Source: Stichopus chloronotus
Taxonomy: Eukaryota > Echinodermata > Holothuroidea > Aspidochirotida > Stichopodidae
Direction of reading: 5' to 3'
Length of the DNA stretch: 64,000 nucleotides
Assembly: GCA_021234535.1 (NCBI GenBank)
Contig: CM037843.1
Span: 5,970,820 to 6,034,819 of the forward strand
Made by a program: the position numbers and the translations under genes. This document shows positions 1-10,700 of the stretch, in pieces. Below the pieces are notes generated by a model. The model made no database searches. It saw nothing but the letters and a program-made list of their open reading frames with translations, and was not told the origin of the DNA. Within the stretch, counting starts at the first letter, position 1; each line of letters opens with the position of its first letter.

Positions 1-560
1 CCGTATTGCATCATACGGTACTTCAGTCGCTCGAGACGAGCAAATCCCTGTGCTGTTTTAATGGGGAATTTTCAGCTGTTGTTCGCCGGGTTATAAGTGA
101 ATGAGCTGTCTATGCCCCGCCCCATGATACCGATGTAGAATGACTGACAGGCGTGGAGTGTCTGTGAGGCCATATGATTGGTTTACCTTTTCCCGCAATT
201 TTTGAAAAGTTTTTAATGTATGCTAGTGGCAGGCAAACCTTCCTTTCACAATTCGATGCAAGGCGCGCTATGGTCAGGACTGTAAATAAAACTCCGCCTA
301 CCTTCACCATTTACAGAGATTGCATTGATGACATAAGCTAATAGCGTTGGGTTCACTGTGTTAGACCCTAATAATTTGGTCGCCAGCAGGACGACTAAGC
401 AAACGTGTTTTGGTGCATTTCAGTGGTCCGACACAAATGTCAGTCGCCTCGGACGATCGGACGACCGCTAAATTTGCACCCTGCGTACAACTAGGATAAG
501 CCCATAGCTACTTCATGACACTAATTTGCAGCATCGTAAGGTGTATTTCGATCTTTCACT
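1..560. promoter_or_regulatory. CpG-dense patch, possible promoter region
   Basis: CpG is frequent here (for example in tcgctcgagacgagc, ggcgcgct and the run near 445-470) compared with the next 4 kb. That is typical of a promoter or first-exon region in a CpG-depleted genome. It lies upstream of PRDX5 on the same strand, so it could hold or flank that gene's promoter. I found no plus-strand ATG frame that both looks like a targeting presequence and ends at a phase-0 donor. No TATA box was identified. Confidence 0.3.
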
Positions 561-1689
561 TTGTGCCACCTATTATTGTGCTTGAGAGAAGCAGGTAGAA
601 AGTAAGCATTTCTTACCCACTGTGAGCTGAAGTGAAACTGAAAGGTACATGTCAATTTGTCAAGCACTACTAGCAGTTCTTGATGATAGGATTAGCCTCT
701 AGGCTATGCTAAAACAAAAGAAGATAGACGAACTAAAAATCCAGAGCAATCGATGTCTGTTTCACTACAGGAGTAGACTGAGAACTGAGAACTCCCAGTC
801 AGTGTTTCTAAAAAATAGACCCAAAATTTCCCAGAATTCTGTCTCCAAATTAAAGGTGATACACACAGGATGAGAAAATGTTTCTTCCCAAAATGTTTCC
901 CTAAATCTTTGCAATTTCCTGAAATTTACCATTTTGTGGGACATTTCTTTGAAAGTGGAAGTATTGATCCCAGATGTGAATTTGTTCTTCTCCAAAGCTA
1001 CAGAAACCAGCTCACATGCACAGTTTACTGATTGGTCAGACTGCTGATGGCTTTGAAATATAATGAATTTCTTTTTTCAGTCATTTTCTACATACATGTA
1101 TGCAAGAGAAACATGTCATGCGGAAGTACACTTTTCACACACAAAATAAAATTTAACAGTGCACTCTGCTGATTAACAAGCTGCCAAGACCAAGTTAGGG
1201 ATAAAAATAACTAACAGATTGAAGGTCACCTAAAGGATACTTGCACATTTTGTGACCTCGTGGTAGATTGTAAAGAAGAGTAAAGTTCTCAAGTCAGCAT
1301 GCAAATAATAGAATGTGCAATTGAAATAAATGCAGAACAAAAAGTAGAATCAGTTTGAAATTATTAAGAAAGAAAAAAATCATATTCATATACAAAAATG
1401 CATCTCACATGCGCCCATAACCAAGTTTCCACACTCAGGGCTGCTTCCAAGAAACAGTTACAGTTGAAACTATTTGTTTCTATAAACAATGGGTAAATAA
1501 TTAGTGAAAAGCACCTGTGACTCATGCAAACCTAACTCCTCACTGTTGCTATTGCTTAAGTCATGCATACAGTATATGAGGCCACTTTGAGTGCAAAATG
1601 AAAACACCTACGCTGACATTGTTTTGTTTTGTTTTGTGTTTTTTTTTTTTCACTTACAGTAATGGGTAGTAGGTATTTAAAGGCAGTAA
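561..1689. other. Noncoding stretch, no recognised feature
   Basis: A/T-rich sequence with a homopolymer run near 1639-1650. Open frames are short and unrecognised. Confidence 0.5.
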
Positions 1690-2460
1690 CTCATCACTCA
1701 AGCTATATTTTTGACTGGTGGAAAGTACTGCAAAATTCTGAATTGGTTCTGCTCTTTGATTGACAGCAAGCTCAAAAAAATGCATAGTGGCTCATATTAC
1801 CTAGCCTACAAAGGGTCCCATTGTTTTGATGACACATGTGGAGGAATTTAAAACAGCCTATGAGAGTGACTATAGACCTGAGTGGTTGGGAGAATTGGAA
1901 CTGTCCGTGGTGATGAGTCTCTGTTTAAGTTCCTTTGCAGGCGAAGAAATGGCAATGCTTGCTGTTTTAGGGAAGAACTGCTTTGAAAACTTATCCCATC
2001 AGTAAAATGTGGTGTAACTGTACACAACTTGCAGTCACTGCAAATTTTGCAAGTGATTCACTTCTAATGATGAAGCTTTATGTATCAGGCAGCTAACATT
2101 TTGCCGATTGAGGATAGAATGTGTCTGTGTTTGCAGATTAGTATGCGATGGTGATTTGCTTACAGTACCTCATAACAATGAAGTCCTGTACAGAGAAATG
2201 CTGTATCGTGAAGCCCAGTTATGTTAATTTCATTCAGCACCATGTAGCAGAGTTTTCATTCAGTCCACAAAATTGAGCTATACTCTCACCATGCTTCTGT
2301 TATTTATGACTGTTGTTGTGAAAGTCAGTGCTCACTAGCTTTTGAAAGTCAATCAATTGGATTTTGATTCCCTCTGAGACAATTTCTTTTTTTGTCTGAA
2401 AATGATCATTAACCAGAAACTCTCAGTGGAAATGATGAGAGAGATTGACAAGCTTATTTT

Positions 2461-2489
2461 CTCCCCCCCCCTCCCCCCCCCCCCCCCCG
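2461..2489. repeat. Poly-C tract
   Basis: A C-rich run interrupted by one T, located inside the interspersed repeat. Confidence 0.9.
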
Positions 2490-2539
2490 AGAAATCATTA
2501 CCTAAGATGCAGCTCATGTTCGTCATCAAACGCTGTAGA

Positions 2540-2709
2540 CAGGGTTTGTTGATTTTTTTTATTTAAAAAAAAAATCATGATTTATATAAATCAATGATTT
2601 GAATCAATCCATTTAAATCAAATAAATCAATTTATATCATGACTTTTTTAATAAAAATCATGATTTATATCATGCTTTTAATCAGCTTGATTTAAATCAA
2701 ACAACCCTG
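2540..2709. mobile_element. Short hAT-like MITE, 170 bp
   Basis: It begins cagggtttgttgatt and ends aatcaaacaaccctg, imperfect terminal inverted repeats starting CAGGG. The interior is rich in atgattt/aaatcat words, so it can fold on itself. The flanks gctgtaga and accgtgga agree at 5 of 8 positions, with the mismatches all transitions, as expected of an old 8-bp target duplication. The same site in the related repeat near 11945 lacks the insert. Confidence 0.6.
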
Positions 2710-3141
2710 ACCGTGGAGTAACATTTGTCTAATGAATTGGAATAGTCTGAAGCTATGCCAAAGGCTTCTGGAAATGATGTAGATTGAGGAACATACATGG
2801 TTGAACATTGAATATTCTTGAACTTGAATGCAGAACTGCACATGTGCTACCACTGTGCAGGCTGGAGAATTCTTGGCCTCAAATGTCAATTGACATCACA
2901 TAAGTGTTGGAAAATTGATGTACTTTATCAGTAAATGGTTACAGTATGTCTGGAAGCCTATGGTTGCTACAGTACAGTACTGTATGTATTGCAACTGGGG
3001 AAAACTTTGCAGACAGATTTGAAAGTGGCAAGGAATCACTAGGCCTCTTGGATTTCTTGTCTCCAAAGGTCGTCAGATTTTAAGAAACTTTTTTTGGAAT
3101 ATTTAAGAAAAACCACATTTCATCTTGACAGGGATCCTTAT

Positions 3142-3865
3142 CAGGCCTTGACAAAAATTTTCAAAACAAGTCGCCATTTGGCGAGCATGAGGAAAATCCG
3201 CTCGCCAAATGGCAAAAGTCACTGGCCAATTTTTAAAACTAGTATAAATATGTAACGTTGTGCAACAATTCAGCCCCCGAATTGTAGCCTAACTTTTACA
3301 CAACACTACTACACTGGCGTGACATTAGGCCTAATGACCTAAAATTATGTTAGGCCAGTAACTGTAGTGTTTAGTTAAAACTGAGCCTATGATTTTCAAT
3401 TAATTTATATTTTACTTCCATAATCACAGAAACAAGTATGATTCAGCCTGTCACCAGCTAAATCCAGTGTAAATCCAAAATTTCTTTGTTTCCTAACGAA
3501 CGATATCACGATTACAACACTAACTCCCAGTAAGTCTCGCATGCTGTACTGTGTATACATATCCTGTACGTAAATACATGTACTATGTGTACATATCATG
3601 TATAGATCACAGCGCACGAAAAGTTGTCAACTATCACCTCTCACTGTTCACTGTTAAAAAGTGTCAATAATACTGTAACTCCTTTTGTAGCTTTGGCTGT
3701 ACTCTGTGCATTAATAATGTACAAAGTAAGTACCAATGGACAATGCACAGTCATAGGCCTAGCCAAGTAACTCGCCAGTGTGGCGACCATAGTGAATTTA
3801 TTGGTCGCCATTTAGCAAATGTCACTCGCCAATGGTGAGTTGGCGAGCGTGTTTGTCAAGGCCTG
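3142..3865. mobile_element. hAT-like nonautonomous transposon, 724 bp
   Basis: The terminal inverted repeats are caggccttgacaaa at the left and its complement at the right (tttgtcaaggcctg). Flanking 8-bp duplications are atccttat (3134-3141) and atgcttat (3866-3873), matching at 7 of 8. Subterminal copies of ctcgcca/tggcgag occur several times at both ends, like transposase-binding repeats. There is no transposase frame inside. Confidence 0.8.
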
Positions 3866-4664
3866 ATGCTTATGCAAATGTTCATGGACACAGTGCCTTC
3901 TGTTTTTTATGCCAGGTTTTCATCAGGGCATTTTAACTATAGGCAGTAGGCCTGATTTGAATTTCATTTTCCTTGCAGGCACCCTTTGTGAAAATTGAGC
4001 ACCTGGTTTGACAAAAAAAAAGCCTGGTTTGGAAATGTAAATACTGGCTAGGCTTAGTTGTTCCACAATGAATAATCCATGCATTTGAATACAACCAACC
4101 TGTAATGCTATACAAGGGTATGATTGGTTGTAGTAGTGCAAATATGCCTACTCTACACACTGACACAAGGGCAGACTATCCCACTGTGTTCACAGTAAAT
4201 AACACCAATAATATGGATAAAAGTCAATCCACTTGGTTTGAGGATAAAGCTGGCTAGAACCCTGAATACAGTGAGTACCTCGCTTTGAAACTTTGTCACA
4301 ACACTAGAGGACAATCTTTGTCACTTCTCTGCAGTCCTTGTATGTGCATTTTTTCTGAATTCCTTGCACTTCTATAGTTGCCTTTGATGGAAGAGTATCA
4401 ACATTCAGTGAAATTTACAAATTTATTAATACTATCAGGATGATGTCGGGCTGGAAAGTCATTTTTTGAATATCTTAACATTTCTCCATAGATTGAAATG
4501 TACAGTAGCATACCACATGAGTCTGCGTGCTGTGACTGAGTTACTGTACTGTGATAACTTTCAGAGGCCGCATACTGCCTTTCACTTATCCATGCATTTT
4601 CTCTTTTCTTTGTTTTCTTTTTCTTATATTTTATCTGGACTCCTTTCCGAATGTCGATTTAAAG
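3866..4664. other. Intronic sequence before the first visible PRDX5 exon
   Basis: No feature beyond the pyrimidine-rich tract ending at the acceptor at 4664. Confidence 0.5.
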
Positions 4665-4799
4665 GTAGGAGATAAACTTCCAAGTGTGGAATTGGCTGAG
4701 GGCACCCCAAATGGCAAAGTGAATATTGCTGACTTATTTAAAGGCAAGAAAGGTGTCATCTTTGCAGTCCCAGGTGCTTTTACTCCCGGCTGTTCTAAG
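4665..4799 (+). CDS. PRDX5: PRDX5 coding exon with peroxidatic cysteine
   Basis: This exon of 45 codons runs from VGDKLPSVEL to GAFTPGCSK. The acceptor is the AG at 4663-4664 after a long pyrimidine-rich tract, and the donor is AAG|gtgtag at 4800. Both junctions are phase 0. It carries the FTPGC motif whose cysteine attacks the peroxide. The frame is open upstream to 4551, but that part reads as a hydrophobic run translated from the pyrimidine tract and has no family similarity, so the exon start was placed at the AG. Confidence 0.93.
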
Positions 4800-7700
4800 G
4801 TGTAGTATTTGGTCATTATAGCTTTTATTTTACAGTTTGGCTGAATCGCTAAATGCATTCCCAAGGTCCTCAGCTTTCTAACTTTTTATCATTGACACAG
4901 CATTGCATTCGATTTAATAGAACTGATCAGCTACCAAACTGACTGTACTGTTTCAATGTAGCACTTTAAAGTGGCATTTTATGAAAATATTTTCATCACC
5001 AGTACAGAACAGGTGTCAGGCCCATTAGCCACTTTAAATTTGGGGGGGGGGGCAGGTCAGACATAGTAGAAATTTGGGGCAGGCCCACTGGCACATATGG
5101 CATAATAATATTTTCTTCACTCCATGGGACAAAATGTTATAGGACAAAATGTTGCAGGGAGGTAGAGGGATTTGTACCCCCTGACTCCCTTGAAGTTTAG
5201 CCTGGCAGTTGTTAAAGATGGAATGGTCTGTACATGTACTTTACAGTTTAACTGCCCTCTGCAGTGCTTCCCACCTTGTTAGCCGGTGCCATGCAATCCC
5301 CTGTAAGCACAATTACCGTGTCTTGTCTGTGAATGTGCCTTGTCACAGATAGACAAGGACATGCACAGTACAGTAGTTTGAATCACAGCAAACTGGGGAC
5401 ATGGGATCTATGTCTACTTAACACTGATTTTGTTTAAATAGAAAGAGTTTAAATACTGATGAAAAAATGAAAAACTCACATGACGTCTTTCTAATCTCAT
5501 AGTAATGTTGAAGAGCCTATGGCATGAATATGTTGCTGTGATGTGTTTTGTTATGATGTTGCTATGATGTGTTTCTATGATGTTGCTATGATGTGTTTTG
5601 AACAAAGCTCGTCGATGCTCATATTTTCTCGTCCTTTGGAAATTAATGTAGAGTGTATTCAGCTTGGAAAGATTTGTTGGAACACTCACCCATGTCACAT
5701 CTGTCAGGCATAATGAATTTTTACTCACTAATCATGGCCCTAAATAATGTGTGATTCAGAGTGTTTGTCTTCTATTCACAAGTCTTGACTGTATGTATAT
5801 GATCACGTGATATTGTGATGTAAATTCAATCAGTTGCTGAGCTGATGTTATGGTGTAATTACCATATTTCTGACAAAATTTGTGATTTTGTAGATTTTAG
5901 CCTTATATATTCCTCAGCCTCATTTCTCTTTGTTCAGTTCATCTGGAATTACGGTCTCGGTGTTACAGTATGTGAAAACTATCACTATGAACAATATTTG
6001 AAACTCAAAAGGCCACAGATGGCCACAGAATGAAAATGTCCCTTATTTTCTTTTACTGCAGACCCATTTACCAGGTTTCATCAACGATGTTGAAGCTCTG
6101 AAATCTAAGGGAGTGGAGGAAGTTGCCTGTGTATCAGTGAACGACCCATTCGTCATGGCAGCATGGGGTGAAAACATGAAGGCAGAGGGCAAAGTAAGAA
6201 CTAAGAACAAAAGTCGCGTATCACCGTGTATGATTTGATTCTAATTATCATGTGATGTAAGAGTTTCTTGGGACAGTGTACTTGCTGGTTGCTTTGTTTG
6301 ACAGAGGCAAGATCATGCAGTATTCACACTTTGCAAGCCACAATCTAGTGCTCATTCACTCATTTTGTTACACCGTGTATTGGTACAACCGACTGGTGCT
6401 GTTGCCAAGTGGATATTATGGTGGTGGCATTTGAAGCAATAAAATTTAACAACTGAGAGGTTCGATCTCAGACCAGTTCACCTGTAAGATATCTTGTTTA
6501 TTCAAAAACGGTCTAAGGTTAGCCCATCTGAACTTAATATGTGAAAGAAAAAATGATGCCAAATTTGATCTCAAATTGTTGGGTTCGTAGTCACCTGGAT
6601 GTGGCATTGTAATATGTAAGCAACAGGCTTCCTCCGCAATTGTGTGGCCCCTTAGTGTTGTAAAATAACTGCCCTTGTAGGCCTGAACCATGAATCAAGC
6701 TGCACTTTTGCATAGAGCAGGAAGGTGTGTGACAGCAAAGATTACTCTGTCAATCAATAAAGGATATGTTTAAGTGACAGATAATCCTCCAGTCGCTCTT
6801 CTCCTAACCAAATTTTCACAGTAAAATGCTTTCATTACCAGAATGTGTAATGAAGACCGGTTTGGATTTGGTTTGATCATTGCCTCGAAGAAAATGTTGA
6901 AATTAATCTTGAAATGCTGAAAGCAATCGTGAAATCATTCTTGACAAATTTGTTACACTCAAAGAGAAATCAGTAAACCGATTCAGGAACCCTCCAACTG
7001 CTGCTGAGAATTCACTAGCGTCCTCGGGCCTCCCAGATATCAACGATATGCCAACTTCATTGTACGTATGTAAAGTGTATGGGGAAATCATTTATTATCA
7101 AAGTATGATTGTTAGCTGTGAAGCAGTCTGAATATAACAGTTCAGTACTTTTTTTTAAAAAATACAATAAAAGCTCACTCCTACATCACATTGTAGTGAA
7201 TGCACTTCATTGTGTTCATTGTGTCGGCCACTCCTGTAGGAAGTTTTGTTTGTCAATGTGTGGAAAAGAATTCCTGTAAGTAGATTCAACTGGGCTGTTT
7301 TTTCTGGTCTCAATCAAAAATGATAACAAAGAGCAGGAAGGGCATTGTCTACGAATATGTAATCGACCTTGTGTGTGTTCTTTTTGTTTCAATTTAGATC
7401 CGTATGTTGGCTGACACCTGCTGTGAATTTACAAAGGTGAGGAATTGTTTTGTTACAAGCTATTGTGCGCTCTTTTTCTGACATTTGAAAGGATTGATAC
7501 ATGTATATATTGAAGTAACGTGAAGACACAGCATCTGCTTGTGATGATTACTTCCATTCTTCACTTGGCATTCATATCACACCACATTATTCCCCCGCCT
7601 AAATTTGTTAGAGTTAAAGTTTGCACGTTCATGTTGTTGGCTCTGAGTGATCATGTGGTATAGCCAATATGTAAGCATCATGGTGAAGCCTACAAAACAT

Positions 7701-10700
7701 TTAAAACCTATGAAAACCTACATTTCATCCCGGGAACCTATATATTTTCAAAAAATAACTCATAAATCGTATAAAAATTTGTATTTCTAATTTGTCTGAT
7801 GACTTCAAATAAGAAAAGAATCACCTGAAAAGGCAAACAGAAAATTGGATCCTGGAAAGTGTCATAAATGTTAAATTTGTCTTATAAGACCTAGAGAGTT
7901 GAGGTCATTTAACTTTGATGTGCTGGAAATGAAAATCTTATAAACCTAAAAAGACCCTGTATTTTTGTTCTCGAAAACCTTGAAAAATCTTTTCATTCAT
8001 TTTGAAAAACCTTGTAAAAAGATGTATAGTCTAGAGAGGAGGTGCCGTGAGACCTTTTGTACATGCAGTTTCATGATTACGCTTAATGGACCTGCCATGT
8101 TGGTTCAATAATGATGTCAGAATTTACAAATTAACCTGTCCATGTTCCTCTGTACTTAACCTTCTGCTTCTCCAAACACTATGGAGATCATCGAGCACTT
8201 TAAACATACTCATAGTCGAGGAGATGTGAAAGGAGGGAAAAGAGGGCACCATCAACCCACTGAAAGTTTTTTGCTCAACTAGAATTTTTTTTTTGGGGGG
8301 GGATAAAAAATTTTTATCATTATCTCTAGTGTGCTGGTGGACCACCCCTCCCCCCCTTAAGTTATCTGACCTGGCTATGGGCCTGCCCCTAAATAGGTGT
8401 TAAGCTGGTACAATATTACCATACTGGTTCGAGCTTTGCGGTGTACTAATGGTAACTGTAGGATGCTGGTATTGCCGAACTTGATCACTCCTGCATGGGG
8501 TAACGTGGACTGCTTAACTTAAGTTATAGTTTGTTACTTTCCTTGCTTATGGCCTATCTTAAGGTCATGGTGCATTTTTGTGTGTTTGCAAACACATTAT
8601 CTAAAGGAGGAGGCATTGTCTGGGCTCGAGCACAGCTGTCCCTTTCATTAAAATGTCAAAATTCTTCTCTGGGCCAATGCACACTTGGCGTTGGCAAAAT
8701 TTAACTTTTTGTGATTGACTGATCCCATGTATCTGGTTCTCTTTTCCTTATGTTGGGGTTAGTCTGCTTTTTGCAATCAAGGAAGGTCAAAGTTTCTAAG
8801 TCTTGTAAAAACAGTCCTTTTTGGAAGTGACCAAATCTGATACGCACATTTACCTTGTTGAAAAGATGACCTTTACTCATTTTCATGCAGTGACAAATTC
8901 GAATTGATGTGAATGGAGGTCTAAATGTAGCAATGTTGTTACAAGCTTTAGTATCTCCATGGAGGTAATCCCTTGTAGCGGTCATCCTCTTACTGCAGGA
9001 CTTAAGAGGCTGAAACCAATGTAAAATGCCATATCTCAACAACTAAAACATTGTCAAATATGAAACTTAGTATGCAGCTAGTATATTTAGAGTAGCTATG
9101 GTTCCTGTTGCTTTTGTGGAGGTCAATGTTCACTGTAGGTCAGTATTAAAGATGTAACCATTTCATGAGAAGTGTGGCCACTGAAGAAGTGAAAGTTGGA
9201 TTGAGTTAACTTCTTAGGTATTGACATACAACAGACCAACAATGCTGACGGACACCAAGTTTCTTTTTGGTTTGTACTGGTCACGAATATGGACTGAAAG
9301 AAAAGCACTCCTCACTCAGTAGGAGTCGCCGTCTTAACAGAGCAACTACACTCACATGTACTGTGCCAAGAGACTTGGTAACCTTTAAATGGTGCCTCTA
9401 GCGCCATCTGGTCTAATACCAGACTAGTACCTTCTTCCCATTCTGCCATCCATATGTGCGAAGATTGTGGAAGTTTGGGAAAAGTTTGTGTCTTTGCGAA
9501 GGTGTTACTATTTTGTTTTATTTCCATATTTTGTATTTTTGTTATCAAGATAGGCTGAGCAAAAAGGATCAAGTGCTGTTATTGCTAGTGTATTAACAGC
9601 AATTGTGAAGGTGGCTAGTTTTAATATCACTAAAGTGGTTTACTTAATTTAATGAATACAGCCACTTTGGGGGCTTCGAAGATGTAGAATTAAAGTGTTA
9701 CATTTAAACAGTATCTCAAAAGATATTCACATATCTTTCGAGATGTTGACTTACCCAAACTTGAGATTTTGATTGAAATTTGACAGGTTATCAGGTTTAT
9801 TAAAACTTGTCTTCTTACTCTTTTTGGAGCTATTTCAGACTAAAATTAAGTCTGGATCTTGCAACTGCTCTAATTAGTAATTACTAAAGTAACTTTCTAT
9901 TTTTTTTTCTTTCAGGCTGTTGATCTAGAGCTAGATGCAACACCATTTCTGGGAAATGTCAGGTCTAAGAGGTAAACCTTGCCCCTCCCCAACCCTTCTC
10001 ATCTCCTTGTCCCCTTCATAGGTCTTTTTGAAACCATCTTGATGGTGTAAGTTATATGCTTTTGAGATCACTTTTTAAGTGTGTTTTACATGATGTCATA
10101 TAGAGAGGATTGTGTGAGGTTCTGGCTTGGCAGGGAAAAGAAATATTTGAAAAGTTTTGATGGTGTGTTTTTACAGTAGATGTTGTGAATAGTTGTGATG
10201 GTATGTTAACAGTTGACATTGTGTTTTAACCATTAAGGTTGCTTTAAATGTTGCTGTTCTGTGTTTATTGTTGATGTTGAATTTTAGCTGATGACGTTTC
10301 ACACAGTATCAACTACTTCTGTAACATGTGTACAGTTGATGTTATGCACACAATTGATAAAAGTTGAGTGTTCACTGTCAATACTTTGTGGTGACTGTTG
10401 ATGGTGTGTCCCAAGTGTTGCTGTTCATTGCATGTTTACTGTCAATGCTGTATCGTACTTGTTTGACGTTGTGAGTCGACAGTTGATGATGTGTTTTAAC
10501 TGCTGATGGTGTAAAGCTTCACAGATACAAATATTAGTAATAATGTTGATATCACTGTAAACTTAAAGTCAGTCTTGGTATGGCATTGCTATTTTTGATT
10601 CCTTGCCGAAGGCTGGCAAGGAATCTTTGCGATGGTTACTTGGTGTATGTGCGTGCGTATATGTGTGTGTGTATGTATGTATGTATGTGTGTGAACAAAA

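Larger units (their letters stand above)
1690..3062 (+). repeat. Interspersed repeat, right part shared with 11437-12366
   Basis: The region 1934-3059 aligns by eye with 11437-12362. Shared blocks include caatgcttgc, accactgtgcaggctggaga and the terminal block ggcaaggaatcact followed by ggcctcttgg. The left part (1690-1920) aligns with 57640-59345 instead, including ttctgctctttgattgac and the tgtggaggaattt block. It ends in the same terminal sequence as the Helentron-like family and lacks the DR1 tandem core. A short MITE is nested at 2540-2709. Confidence 0.65.

Noticed and set aside
110..310. Minus-strand frame starting MVKVGGVLFTVLTIARLA with a possible gtaaac donor, as a divergent mitochondrial-protein first exon
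   Set aside because: Plausible signal-like start in CpG-rich DNA, but the continuation would lie outside the window and no family is recognised.
3915..4266. Possible transposon bounded by cagggcatttt and gaaccctg
   Set aside because: The inverted repeat is only about five bases and flanking octamers do not match.
8701..9042. 113-codon antisense frame in a PRDX5 intron
   Set aside because: No recognisable family, no splice context, and composition like the surrounding intron.
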